From Sorghum bicolor (lineage: Eukaryota > Streptophyta > Magnoliopsida > Poales > Poaceae), in assembly GCF_000003195.3 (NCBI RefSeq), contig NC_012873.2:42402061-42466060 (forward strand): 64,000 nucleotides of DNA, in the 5' to 3' direction. Within the stretch, counting starts at the first letter, position 1; the number at the start of each line of letters is the position of its first letter. Below are positions 35,805 through 47,807 of this stretch, one piece after another. The notes under the pieces are model-generated. The model searched no databases. It was not told where the DNA came from and worked only from the letters and a program-made list of their open reading frames with translations. The translations under genes were made by a program, and so were the position numbers.

Positions 35805-38800
35805 TCATAAGTCTAGCAACGCCTGGATGGCCGATATGGCGCGTAGGCGGATTTGGTTAGCTGCTTCTATCTCTTTGGTGTCTTCATCAGCAGAGCCTTC
35901 CACTGGTTTCAATTTCTTCTTTAGCAGCAATGCTTTGCGGCCATGGACATTTCGTTCTTGCTCAAGAAGCTTGATTGTCTCCGGCAGTTGGCTTTCTTCT
36001 TGTCGGGCTTGGGACAGGGCATCCTCTACTTGCTTGAGTTCTACTAGCAGAGTTTCTCTTCTTGCCGATAAGTCAGAAATCTTTTGCTTCAGTGCGTCTC
36101 CCGAGGACTTCAAGGTGCCGATGTTCTTGTGCTTTTCATCGGTAAGAAGCTTTTCTTTCATCATCTCCTCGGAAAGCTGAGTCTGAGCGGCTCTATCGGC
36201 AAGGCGCTGGGCAGCCCTCTGGTACTGCAGTTGACGGCTCTCCAGATGAGCTGCTTGAAAGAGGATTTCTTCGGCATCGGCGGGGATTTGGCCTCTCAGG
36301 GTCTTGAACAAAGCCTTGGCCGGATCAGAGTCATCGACTAGTTGGGCTGTATCTTGGTGGAGGAGAGCCGATAGTTCTTCCAGCTTTGCCCTGACCTCTA
36401 TCGATGTGATCCCAACTGCCCGGGAAGAGCTTGCTTCTTCACCTTTATCGTCAGAGATGTCGATGGCGAAGGAGAATAGGCTGTCGGGAGAGTCCTGCTC
36501 CTGAAAAAGAGTTAAAACGAGTTATTCTATGGTCAGGTATTGATGAATAATGCAGATGGAGATTGGAGAACTTACTTGCTTCAGGGCAATCTCTCGCCTC
36601 AGACTAGAAGATGCCGACGGAATCATGGGTTGATCGGCTGAGGTTGCCGATTGAACTATGTCAGCTGAAAAGTGACAGAGATAGTTGTAAGACAGAAAGG
36701 GTAAGTTCATCGGCAATAATTTCATGGGAAGTATATTACCTTGGGGAAGTGCAGTACTTGTCTGAATGGAAGAGACTACTGATGATATGATTAAGCTTGC
36801 TGGATCGGTGGTCTGCTCGCCTACATTAGCCGATGTGTCTTCCGGCTGGGGTACTTCTGGCTGGGGTTCTTCCACTTGAGGTACTACTGGCAGATGAGGG
36901 GGGGATGGTACCTGCTGCATCTGTGCTTCTGGGGAGGAAGGAGAGGATTCCACTGGAATTGGTGATACCGGGGGAGGAGAAGGCGTTGCTGCTCTTTGGC
37001 GTTTCGCCCGTCCTCTGGTACTTTTGGTAGCTTTCCTCTTCAGCTAGCTGGACTGGGGGGCATCAGCACTTCTACTTCTGGTCTTTGCCGATGCGCCAGT
37101 ATGCTGCGTAAGGAATAAGGATTCGTAAGCACAAGTGTGGCAGATGTAAAAATAGAATCGGTATAAATAGAAAGGTTTAACAATTACCTTGAAAGCCTGT
37201 GCTAAGGTGGAGGCGGTTACCGACGGAGATGTCTTGGTCCTCTTGGTGGTCACTTTCTTAAGATGTACACCTCGGTGCATGATAGCAGCTAGAGTGGGAG
37301 CGTTGTTGCTGATTGAAGAGATCGGACCTGATGGAAACAGATCAATCGGCTTGCCGCTCCTACTGATAGATGGGGGAATGTTATCAACCTGCAACGACAC
37401 ACAAAGAGTAAGTTACCGATGAATATGGGAGTAAAGGGATAAAAATGTCAGTTCAAAGGTACTTACAGTATTGTCGGGGACTTTGTACTGGGGATCGATC
37501 ATGCCGCGATATGTAAGGGCCGATTTGCAGAACAAGTGCTCCTTCCACTCCTCGCACCATTGCTTGTATGCCTGAGTGACAAAGAGAACTGGAACCCACT
37601 CTGACAAATCGACATCCGTATCGGCATTTGGTGCTAGCTGGGCCACTCTGATCCACTCGATAAGATTATTGATGATCTCTCTGGGTTTTATCACATCGGC
37701 ATAACAGAGTGCAATCGGCAGCTGGCCGAAGGCTAATTGACGAGCTAATGCCGATGGGTTGTAAAACTCATAGGTTTGATTGGAAGTTTTCCCACTGCCG
37801 AAGAAGTTCACTGGTATAACTCTGGGGGTGATCAGTGCCATCATTACCTCGTTATCCTTGTTAAGATCATTGTTGAATGGATGGAAGACCAAAGGGAACA
37901 TGGTGTCTGGATCTTCATAGGGCATCCATGCTAGCTGTTCTCTGGTTAGGCCCTCGTACAAGATTTGGAAGAATCGGCTGACCTGATCTGCGTTACCTCC
38001 TGTGCCAGGCAAGACTATGGCAGCCTCACCGAAGTTCAGAGGAGGGCGAGTTGCCGATTCCTCTTTATCCAGTTCATGGTTCTCGACTATATCCCTAGGG
38101 AAACGCTGTGCAAAGAGGTCGAACTCAAGGCACTTGTGCATGTGAAGGTTGAGCCACATGTCAATAAACCACCAGGGACCCCTCAAGTTGCCGATAGGTT
38201 GACCGAGCAGGAGTTTCTTGGCTACCTGGTGGAGGAGATGGTAGGCAGCACCAAGCAGGTATCGGCCAAGGGGAAATCGGCCACCATTAGCCAGTCTCTC
38301 TGCCGCCGATAGGTAAATGGAGGTCGGTCCTGCCGATCGGCCGTAGAATATGAATTTGTCCAGCCACATGTTCAGAAAGGTGGTTTGCTCCTTTATGTTG
38401 ACGGACCCTGTTTTACGATACTTCTGAATATACCCAGACCTGCCACCAATAGCGCGGGTTTCCACTTTGGCGCTAGGCGCGGTGTCGAAAAAGTGGGTGA
38501 TATTGGCACAAGATACGTCCAGGCCGATGAGCATAACTACATCGGCAAGAGTGGGGGAAGCAGGGACGTGGCCAAAGACAAAGGCATTGAGCGTGTCTAA
38601 CCAGAAGTATGATGCAGCTATCAACAACGACTCGTTCCTATACATATCGGCAATGGACAACCTGATACATTAGTCCAGTTTTCTCTCACCCCACTGGACT
38701 TCGTTTGAATGGCTGACTCTCAAGAACCAATCCTTCCACCCTACGGTGGGGCTGGGCCAGGAACGAAAAGTGTCCCTCCACAGATCTAAGGAAAAGGTTT

Positions 38801-38921
38801 CGGCTCTAAAAGGGATCCTGTTTGTTTCTGCATTAATCAAATCTGTGGGATCTGGATTCCCTAATGGACCAAGGCATTGGAAGTGCGGCTGATCGGTAGG
38901 GATGATTAGTTTGTTGGACAT
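35805..38921 (-). pseudogene. E3 antisense gene: plant mobile domain plus coiled coil, 5 exons
   Basis: This gene lies between pol and the 3' LTR on the strand opposite to the element. Exons by splice signals are 37467-38921, 37188-37388, 36740-37103, 36576-36655 and 35805-36500. The introns are 75-84 bp; the exons total 2796 bases, exactly 932 codons, and the reading phase is kept at every join. Exon 1 has a plant mobile domain (YFWLDTLNAFVFG, SPTLADVVMLIGLDV, FLNMWLDKFIFYGRSAG, LGRYLLGAAYHLLHQ); exon 3 is Pro/Ser/Glu-rich; exon 5 is a long heptad-like coiled coil ending ALLDL. Two in-frame stops spoil it: TAA at 38670-38672 and TAG at 37044-37046. Tat elements are known to carry extra antisense frames of this domain; the role is unknown. 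Confidence 0.85.
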
Positions 38922-39737
38922 ATCCTGTTGGTTTTAGGGATGAAAAGAAGGAAAGGAACAAAAAGAAAGAAAAAGAAAAGGATGCTCAGTGAAATAAATT
39001 ACGAACAAACAGGAGTGCGGGGAAAGCACAAGAGGTGGAATGAAGAACTAACCTCAGGGACGGTGAAGTTGATGGCCATCTCTTCACGAAGAGGATGATC
39101 GAGGGCCTCGGAGTTGGAGGAGAAAGGGCTTCGTTGGAGATCTCGGAGCTCTCGAACAGCGCCGCCGCCGGGAAAGTGGAGTTGGAGCTGTAGAATGATG
39201 TGATGGGGAAGGAGTACCCGAGAAGGAACTATTTATAGGACAAAACGGGCAAGGGCAAATCTGACTTATCTCTTCGCCGTATCCGTGAAATCCGAGGGTA
39301 CTCAGGTAGATATGGTAACTGTTCGCACGATAATCATGGGATTGTGCAGGTGATTTGACAGGAAGCGGTCGTTATCCGGAGATATTTTACTGTGCGGGAT
39401 CTCCTGGTCGGTCCATCGGCAGCGTCTTGTAACAGTAATATTGCCGATGGGTGGATAAAGTGGAAATAGTCGTTTGGGAGAATAAGATACGTTACTGAGT
39501 ATCCTGGTTAGTTCATCGGCAGGTCTCTGTAACGGTAATACTACCGATAAGCGATCAAAGTGAAGGTGCCTACTCGGGAAGTTGAGGATTTTAAGGAATC
39601 TGCGGAAGAGACAAACTGAGGTTGTTCAGGTTGAGGTTGTCGGTTACCAAATTGGGAGAATTAATTACGGAGAAGCATCATTACTGTAGGGAATTTCGGA
39701 GCATTAATGATTTCATACTCCGAAATTGGGGGGCATG
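38922..39737 (+). other. E3 region between antisense gene and 3' LTR
   Basis: About 0.8 kb without a supported frame on either strand. It should contain the promoter and 5' UTR of the antisense gene: CTATTTATAG at about 39229-39238 reads as a TATA-like box on the minus strand, about 310 bp upstream of the ATG at 38921. It ends with a hairpin (39692-39727) and the polypurine tract. Confidence 0.6.
39692..39727 (+). other. Perfect hairpin at the E3 polypurine tract
   Basis: AATTTCGGAG (39692-39701) and CTCCGAAATT (39718-39727) are perfect inverted 10-mers with a 16-base spacer; the right arm runs into the purine tract AAATTGGGGGGCATG (39723-39737). Confidence 0.85.
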
Positions 39738-40432
39738 TGTTGACACCGTTTTTGGGCACGTGTCCATGGTCGGTAAAATACAGGTTGGCAAGACAAAACG
39801 GCAGTGCTTGGTCTACAGGATTAGTTGCCGATGAGGATGGTTGCCGATGGAAGGACGGCTGAACATGACCAAGTCAATAGGTGATGATGTGTTTGTGCCG
39901 ATGACTACGATAGGGGAGTCTGCCAACGACGTGGAGGAAGAACCTAAAGGTTGCCGATCGGCTTGTGGAGATGTTCTAGTTTGTCACGGGAGGATAGTTT
40001 TATGTTTTCCTTAGTTATTTAGATCGTTTTGTATACGGATTCTGTTTAATTTGGAATTCGAATTCTAGTCGTGTCTGGTTGTAGCTCTGCGAACAGGGTA
40101 TAAGTATAGACCCTGAGGCTTTGTAAACAGACATCTATCAATCAATCAAACACCAATTTTTACTCATATTCTAGCATATACTTTTTCGATGACTTCGTCA
40201 TACTTTTTCCTTTTATTACGAATTCTTAGGAGTTCGTCGACTTAAGCTCGGCGTGTTCTCAAGTTCCGCGTGAATACCTCTTGGCCGTGGCATCCGGGCG
40301 CATCGCTGTTGTCGGGACCAAAGTATTCGAGTTACCACCTTTGCCGATAGTAAGGTCAAATCGGCTGGCATGCCTTAACGTTTAAATCGGGTATTAGCCC
40401 TCTGTGTTTGCAGATCCGCTTTTGCATCAATA
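39738..40432 (+). repeat. E3 3' LTR (695 bp)
   Basis: Begins TGTTGACACCG and ends TTGCATCAATA. The same length as the 5' LTR. The terminal CA has mutated to TA. GCACC follows at 40433-40437. Confidence 0.94.
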
Positions 40433-41609
40433 GCACCTCAATTAGATATTCTACAAAGTCATTAGCATGGAATTAGAACGAACTACAAGAATATTTCCTA
40501 AGTTACTCTCAACTATATAGTCTAGCATTATCATAGTTAGTGCAAGCATACTTAGCAATCATTGTGAGACAAGACTACCCTTGTAATAATGTTGCTCTGC
40601 CAGCCCAATACACGAGAGGGGGACTATATAAGAATCAATGAAGCTGTCACTATCACGAACTACCCCGCGATCTGGCATATTGGGTACAATCGCAGATAAA
40701 TACGGTATAAGCACCACGCCTACACAATATCTATCATTTACCCATGGATCCGATGGATAAACGCTATACGATCCTAAACATGTATATAGATCCAATCTAA
40801 CTAAGCCAAGTATATAACTATGATAAACTAAGAACAATATAATCTTGAATATAAACAAGTAGAGCAAAGTCATAAGCAATATAATGAAGTAGAACAAAGT
40901 CATATTCATAATATTGAAGAACAAGATGAACAATTAGAAGAACAATTAGAGAATTACCAAGAATCCTCTTGACAGATCCGGAAACCAATCGAAGATTGAC
41001 TCCTTCTAGTTCTAATCCTATGTAGCTATGCTAATCTAGATGGAACTAATCCTATGTAGCCATGCTAATCTAGATGTCTAATTGATGTGGTGGCTCTAGG
41101 CTTGATCAGAGGCTTCTTCTCCCTTGAGGAATAATGAATTAGGGTTGAGAGGCTCTCTCCTCCAGGGGCCAGGGGGTCTGGTTTTATAGTCCTTCCAAGT
41201 GAATATGGGCCGTTGGATCAAACCGACATTGATTGAACGGTTATCCTTGATCCTCTAGGTCGGTGGAGATTGATCCCGAAAGAGAGTTCTGATTGGACTC
41301 TTCAGGGGGCGGGCGCCCTGGTCACCTGGGCGGGCGCCTAGGGCCAGGCCCCGTTCGGCCTCCGCTTCCTTCCCGTGGCTTCTAGAGTCTTCTAGATGTA
41401 AGATAATTGCGCGGCACATTGTTATCTCTATGTAATCCCGACGTGTGGGCCTTTCTTCTGTATTTCCTGATAACCCCCTGCAGAAATAGACAAACACCAA
41501 AACTCATGGAATTCTGTCAAATAAAACCCTAAATCTAGATGTTGATTTCATTTGGATCCTTTTCTTTGTTTATTTGATAATTAAATTTGATACTTAAGGA
41601 CCGTCAACA
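40433..41609 (-). repeat. E2 middle LTR, second part
   Basis: Continues from 27983 after the target duplication GCACC and ends GACCGTCAACA. It has a 38 bp tandem duplication near 41040 shared with the solo LTR, and a private deletion of about 50 bp at 40576 that removes TCCATGCATAGTGATATTAG-type sequence found in the other two LTRs. Confidence 0.9.
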
Positions 41610-44600
41610 AACTCCCCCAAGCTTACCTCTTGCTCGTCCCTGAGCAAGGATAATCTCAGCGATGGATCAGAAGTTGTTATAATGCCTTTAAAAATTGACG
41701 GTACACATGCTTTTAAATAAGATCTCATCTCTGAGTTAGAGTAAACTATCAAGACTTAAAACTTACTTACTTTACCTTTCACCATGGTACTTGTAACCGT
41801 CTCTTCTGTCTTGAGTAGTTAAAAGATAGAATAGTCTAGTCAAGTGCCATGTCTCTTATTCTTGATCAGCTATAGCTTTGGAGTTTTTGTAGATTTTCAA
41901 ATAAAACTCAGAGATTCCTTGTATGACAGTCTCAGATCTCTCTTTTGTGGTATTTCTGGATCCTTACTAAGACAGTGATGGTATATGTCTTCTCTCAAGT
42001 ATGTAGTATTTGTGGTATAAGGCATGGTGATATTGCCTTCTCTCTCACCCTACTCTAATAAGGCTTTTGATATCTGGAGCTCATAGGTGGGAGATAAAGT
42101 ATACATACTTACAAGACATTTATTGCATAGTCAAACCATGGATCCAAAAAAACAAGTCAATAAGTCAAATCAAGATGTGCATGTGTGGTGAATGAATGGT
42201 GTATGGTGAAAGTATAATTCTACTTTTGCTCTCTTGAGGGGATACATACCTTTCTTGCTTTTTGAAACTTTGTGAGGAAAATGAGATGCTCTTCTTTTTT
42301 TTCTTTCCTCTCCGGTGGGTATCTTGTACCCCTAATTCTACTGTCGGACACTTGTCCATTTTTACCTCTCGCCTCACTTTTTCTTTTCTTTCGAGGTTCC
42401 GGGCACTTGACCCTTTTTATTTCCACGTATCTTGTCCCTTTTTTTAGAGCACACATCTCTTGAGATAATATAGCAAGTTGTAGAAAATATTTTTGGCTAT
42501 TCTCTCCCGGATTAGGAGTAGAATATTTTTGGGTGGTTCTGGAGATGGAAATGAGTGGATATATGTGGATGCGTACTTCCAGAGTAGAAGCAGCATGTGT
42601 GAGTGAAGGTAAGGGAATCTTGATTTAACCACATGACAAGCTCCTAAGGGTGTACACAGCTTGACCACACTCAATGCTCATAAGCAGTAAATAGTAAATG
42701 GGTGGCTCAAAGTCTAGTAAGCATGTATATATGGCTGTGGTAGGAATTTAAACTCTCATTATACAGGAACTCATCATGCAATATTTTAAAGATTTTCAAA
42801 GATAAAATTCTCTAGAATTCTAGCATCTCTAGGAACAGATAAACAACAGCTCAATCTTCCCATATCGTATCCGTTAACAACTTAGACTTCAGATCAAGTT
42901 TTCTTCCCACAAGTTTAGGTTTAGAGCAAGCTTTAAATTATAACAGTTATATCTAAACTTGAGAGAGAACTTTAAATTTTAAAAATTAGGCAGAGCAACT
43001 ATTCATCATATCCATGCTAGAGTTTTATTATTAAAATTCAGTTTAGCATAGCCACTTTATTTATTTATTAAACACACTAAGCGAAAGATATATATATATA
43101 AGCATAAAATCTTTTTTTGGTTTTCCATAGTTATGTATATTTATATTTTAATATAGTATAAGTATAAAGATAGATAGAAATACTTAGCGGGATAAATGGG
43201 GGTGCTCTCCCCCAAGCTGAATTTTGACGTAATTTCTTTTGATGTAGCCAGCAGGTGGCAGAGGTGTATTTGAAAGTCGGCAGTATCTTGCCAACGATTA
43301 GAATGTCCTCTGTCTGCTAGTCTTCTTGATTCTTAAATTCTGTGGAGCTCAAATAGACAACAAAGCTTTGTGGAACTAATTAAGTGTTAGCATAAACATC
43401 TAGCCTTTATCATGTTGAGACTCCTTAATAACTATTACTCTCTATTTTTATATTTTCATTTTATAAAGCAGAGAAAATATTTATTTTATTTTTATGCCAC
43501 CACATTGAATGTACTTATGGGTTTCATGCCACTCGTATACTCACATGGGGCTTACTATTTTTTAACATTTTTATTTTCTTTTTAGGATAGTATGAATATG
43601 ATTAACTAAGCAAACTATTTTAATAATTGAAAGGGAAAAGATAACTACCAAGTTTACCTCTTGGCAAGGCGTTCGGTGTTTTTAAGTCCTCCGAACGGGA
43701 CTCTCCGTTTTCTAGTTGTCCTGGGATTCGTTGGGTGGCGTAGTCGGTACTTCCGGCAGCGCCACATCTTCATATATAGTTATCTTCTCTCTCCATTCCT
43801 GACTCTGTACTACGGTCTCCTCTGGATAATTCTGTTTAAATTGTATGTCTTCTGACCTTACCACTTCTCCTTCGTAGTCTGCCCATCCGTCCTTGATGAT
43901 TTCCCTCCTCTAGTTGCGGTTGCGTCATTTTCTGACCTGCTTAGAGTCTTCAATGATATAATTAGAGTCAGTAAAATAGCGGCGTACCTTCTCTGAGGGG
44001 AAGTGCATGTGGACTTCTCCGGTTCCAATGTAGATGATAGCTTTAACGGTGCTGAGGAACGGTCTTCCAAGGATGATGGGTGGATTGTACTCGTCTTCTC
44101 CCATGTCAATAACCTGAAAGTCTGTGTAGACAAAATGATCGTCTATTTTGACTGGGACATCAGTTACTGTTCCTTTAACTTCTCGAAATGTCTGATCTGC
44201 CATCTGGAGCTAAATGTATGTTGGTTTTAAGGGCATGTTCCGAACAAGAGCCGATAGGTGACTGCGGCCATTATGTTGACGCCCGATCCGGTGTCACAAG
44301 TCGTCTTGTAGAAGTTATATCCATTTATGGAGCAATAGATACTTGGCATTCCAGGGTCATCCTTCTTGGTCAAAAATGGTGACCTAAGTTGATAATCTTG
44401 GCCTCCATGAACTGTAGTGACCATCTTAGCTGACTCGGTCCACACTTGCTTGTTCATGTTCCTCCTGTTGGTCCTCTTCCTTGGTTCATGTCTGGATTGC
44501 TCTCGGATTTGTGTAGTCTTGTTCTTGAAGGAAAACGTCTCCTTCCTCCCTTTGATGTAGAAACTGATCTTGGCAGCACTAGCGTAGATGACAGCTCCCG

Positions 44601-45156
44601 AGGTGTTTAAGAATGGCCTCCCTAAGATGATGGGTGCCCTCTCATCATTACCAGTCTCTATCACCACGAAGTCTGCTAGGGCGTACAAGGTACCAACTCG
44701 GACACAAAGGTTCTTCAATATTCCCTTGGGGAAACTTAATGCCTAATCTGCAAACTGCAAACACATGGTTGTTTCTAATAAAGGATATGTAAAGAATTTT
44801 TCATAGAGTATCCTGGGTATAATGTTGACACTAGAGCCAAAGTCACAGAGTGCTTCTGGGACGTCCACCATGTCGATGGAGATTGGGATGACGGGGCGTC
44901 CTGGATCGCCTCTCTTGACCGGTAGAAGGTCAGTAGTAACTTCAGTGACGGGGTTACTCCAATTACCTGCATCAAATATGTCTACAAGATTTGCAGATTC
45001 TAATCCTTCCGGTTGTGATGGTATACCGGAGTTAGTAGCAAGAACAGCAGCAGCTATTTGATTTAACTGAGATTCAATCATTTTATTGAAGCTAATTTGA
45101 TTCCTGATGGCAGTAGAGAAATTATCGATTCTATTATTTATATTTTCTAGCATTTT
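41610..45156 (-). mobile_element. E2 second internal copy, truncated in gag
   Basis: Nearly identical to 22537-26150: polypurine tract, non-coding 3' region, both protease-like domains and the C-terminal part of gag. It stops abruptly at 45153-45156, where gag joins the middle of a Stowaway MITE with TTT shared at the junction. The coding part (43925-45153) has one more base deletion than copy 1 near 44235, a stop near 44210 and the shared TAG at 44743-44745. It lacks the zinc knuckle, the capsid part, the primer-binding site and its own right LTR. Confidence 0.88.
43925..45153 (-). pseudogene. E2 copy 2: gag C-terminus and tandem protease-like domains
   Basis: Fragments match the copy at 24925-26150 almost residue for residue: MLENINNR...CDFGSSVNIIP...FAD-stop, then the linker, CDTGSGVNIM, and IILGRPFLSTVKAIIY. 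A one-base deletion (GGCATGTTCCG compared with GGCATGGTTCCG) and a TAA at about 44210 split the second domain. It is certainly non-functional. Confidence 0.87.
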
Positions 45157-45380
45157 CTATAATGATTTATTTATTTTACTATTTGCACAAAAAAATTAAA
45201 TTAGACGAATGGTCAAATATGAATCTTAGCAGTCAAAGAAATGCATTTATTTGTGGAACGAAGTGAGTAGGCCTTTAGGTTAGGAAATGAAAGATACAAT
45301 ATATACATGTGAATACGTGATCTCTCAACGGGCCACTATCGGGCCTTCTTTTTTTAGTGGGCCGTGCCATGCCAGCCCAC
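45155..45380. repeat. Second copy of the E2 left flank
   Basis: Matches 20769-20985: the right half of the Stowaway, then TTTAGGTTAGGAAATGAAAG and the GGGCCACTATCGGGCC stretch. Beyond 45370 it continues into host-like GGGCCG-rich sequence up to the LTR target site, sequence that is deleted at 20986. Confidence 0.9.
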
Positions 45381-45510
45381 GGGCTTAGGGTGTGGCCTAG
45401 GCACGGCCTGCTCCTCCAAGCTGTGCCAGCCCGAGCCCGTTAGTTACTGGGTCGGGTCGGGCCGTTCTTGGGCTGGGACAAAATACTAAGCCTCATGCCG
45501 AGCTTACGGG

Positions 45511-47195
45511 TGTTGTGTATTCTTAACATCATTACCAAAAGTAGACTTAGTTTTCTAATTTTGATAACAGTGCCAAAAATGCCAAACCTATCCCTCATAC
45601 CACTTAAGCCAAGTTGTCATCCCCAGCATGACATGAGAGACGCGGTATTGAAATATGCAATTGCTCATCTAAATAAATAACAAATGGGATCTGCAAGCGC
45701 ACAGATTAATACCGATGTAGCATTTTAACCGGGAAGTATTCCATGTATCGTTATTTATATTTTTACCACTGGGAAGGGATTAACAATCATCAATGTTGAT
45801 TATAGAATAGAATATAAGATTGAGTATCTATCGTTGCATGTATAATTGAGAACATTTATCTAACTCTTTCATACAGGGGTAAGTGTCACATAAAGGATAT
45901 ATAAAGTATTGAGTAGTGACAAAGATAATTAATCTGATCAGCATAACTTCGCCACATATAAATATGATAAGCATCTCAATTAGATATTCTAGAAAGTTAG
46001 CATGGAATTAGAACGAACTACAAGAATATTTCCTAAGTTACTCTCAACTATATAGTCCAGCATTATCATAGTTAGTGCAAGCATACTTAGCAATCATTGT
46101 GAGACAAGACTATGTCCATGCATAGTGATATTAGCAAGGTAAATGAGAAACATAACAATCACTCCCCTGTAATAATGTTGCTCTGCCAGCCCAATACACG
46201 AGAGGGGGACTATATAAGAATCAATGAAGCTGTCACTATCACGAACTACCCCACGATCTGGCATATTGGGTACAATCGCAGATAAATACGGTATAAGCAC
46301 CACGCCTACACAATATCTATCATTTACCCATGGATCCGATGGATAAACGCTATACGATCCTAAACATGTATATAGATCCAATCTAATTAAGCCAAGTATA
46401 TAACTATGATAAACTAAGAACAATATAATCTTGAATATAAACAAGTAGAGCAAAGTCATAAGCAATATAATGAAGTAGAACAAAGTCATATTCATAATAT
46501 TGAAGAACAAGATGAACAACTAGAAGAACAATTAGAGAATTATCAAGAATCCTCTTAACAAGATCCGGAAACCAATCGAAGATTGACTCCTTCTAGTTCT
46601 AATCCTATGTAGCTATGCTAATCTAGATGGAACTAATCCTATGTAGCTATGCTAATCTAGATGTCTAATTGATGTGGTGGCTCTAGGCTTGATCAGAGGC
46701 TTCTTGTCCCTTGAGGAATAATGAATTAGGGTTGAGAGGCTCTCTCCACCAGGGGCCAGGGGGTCTGGTTTTATAGTCCTTCCAAGTGAATATGGGCCGT
46801 TGGATCAAACCGACATTGATTGAACGGTTATCCTTGATCCTTTAGGTCGGTGGAGATTGATCCCGAAAGAGAGTTCTGATTGGACTCTTCACGGGGCGGG
46901 TGCCCTGGTCACCTGGGCGGGCGCCTAGGGCCAGGCCCCGTACGGCCTCCGCTTCCTTCCCGTGGCTTCTGGAGTCTTCTAGATGTAAGATAATTGCACG
47001 GCACGTTGATATCTCTATGTAATCCCGGTGTGTGGGCCTTTCTTCCGTATTTCCTGATAACCCCTGCAGAAATAGACAAACACCAAAACTCGATGAATTC
47101 TGTCAGATAAAACCCTAAATCTAGATGTTGATTTCATTTGGATCCTTTTCTTTGTTTATTTGATAATTAAATTTGATACTTAAGGTCCCTCAACA
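45511..47195 (-). repeat. E2 solo LTR (1685 bp) with ACGGG duplication
   Basis: Complete LTR (TGTTGTGTATTC...CCCTCAACA) with perfect ACGGG at 45506-45510 and 47196-47200. No internal region adjoins it. GGGCCG-rich host sequence lies on both sides (CCGAGCTT left, CTTGGGCTGC right). Confidence 0.92.
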
Positions 47196-47200
47196 ACGGG

Positions 47201-47807
47201 CTTGGGCTGCATGCCCAAGTATGCCCGATGGCAACTCACCGGACATACCTATTATCTTATAAAATCAAAACCTATTAACTTTAAATTTCTTTATCTCTAC
47301 CCCTAATAAACCACCAATTTTAATTAGGAAGCAGCTAATGCACGGCCGTGCATGCATTAAGCAGGCCGCACACACACTCCGTATTAGGAAAAAACAATAT
47401 AACCTTTCTGTTTCTACGCGGGCGCGAATCACGTCCACACTCATGACCCGCCTAGATAAGGCCCACCAGAAGGCCAGGCCCACGCCCACCTTCCTCGCCT
47501 AGAAGCTTCTTTCCCTCTTCCTTGTTTTGCTTTTCCCTTTCAACCCGCAAAACAAAGACGTCCATGGCGCAGCTGCCACCATCTAGGCAGCTGTCACATT
47601 CATCCAAAACAAAGGCAAGCTAATACATCCAAAGCAAGCAGGTACGTGTGATTATGCAAGAACTTGGTACTATCATCTTCTTCTGCCACTACTTTCAACA
47701 AATAGTCCCAAAATAGAACTAGTTAGATCTGTTACTAGAAGCAATTTTGTTCTCTTGAATCACCTAATGAGCAATTCACTATTTTTGTATAATAGAACCA
47801 TCCAAAT
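47201..47807. other. Low-copy sequence, no gene called
   Basis: The right edge of the GGGCCG-rich repeat (to about 47235) is followed by non-repetitive sequence. A short frame at 47564-47623 (MAQLPPSRQL, 19 codons) is followed by CAAGCAGGTACGTG, a possible splice donor. That hints at a decayed 5' exon, but nothing recognisable follows before E4 begins. Confidence 0.4.

Larger units (their letters stand above)
27984..40432 (+). mobile_element. E3: Tat-lineage Ty3/gypsy retrotransposon with antisense gene
   Basis: The 12,449 bp element has two 695 bp LTRs and perfect 5 bp target duplications (GCACC) and lies inside an E2 LTR. It contains a primer-binding site (28686), decayed gag-pro (28726-32414), an open pol frame (32414-35647), a spliced gene on the opposite strand (35805-38921) and a polypurine tract (39723-39737). 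The second, archaeal-type RNase H after the normal one is the hallmark of the Tat lineage of Ty3/gypsy. By eye the LTRs differ at about 19 of 695 positions, mostly C/T or G/A, so the insertion is recent compared with the elements around it. Pol is open but Gag is broken, so it would need help to move. Confidence 0.94.

Noticed and set aside
47564..47623. Short frame starting MAQLPPSRQL with a donor-like sequence
   Set aside because: Only 19 codons, no continuation or domain found before the E4 LTR at 47808.
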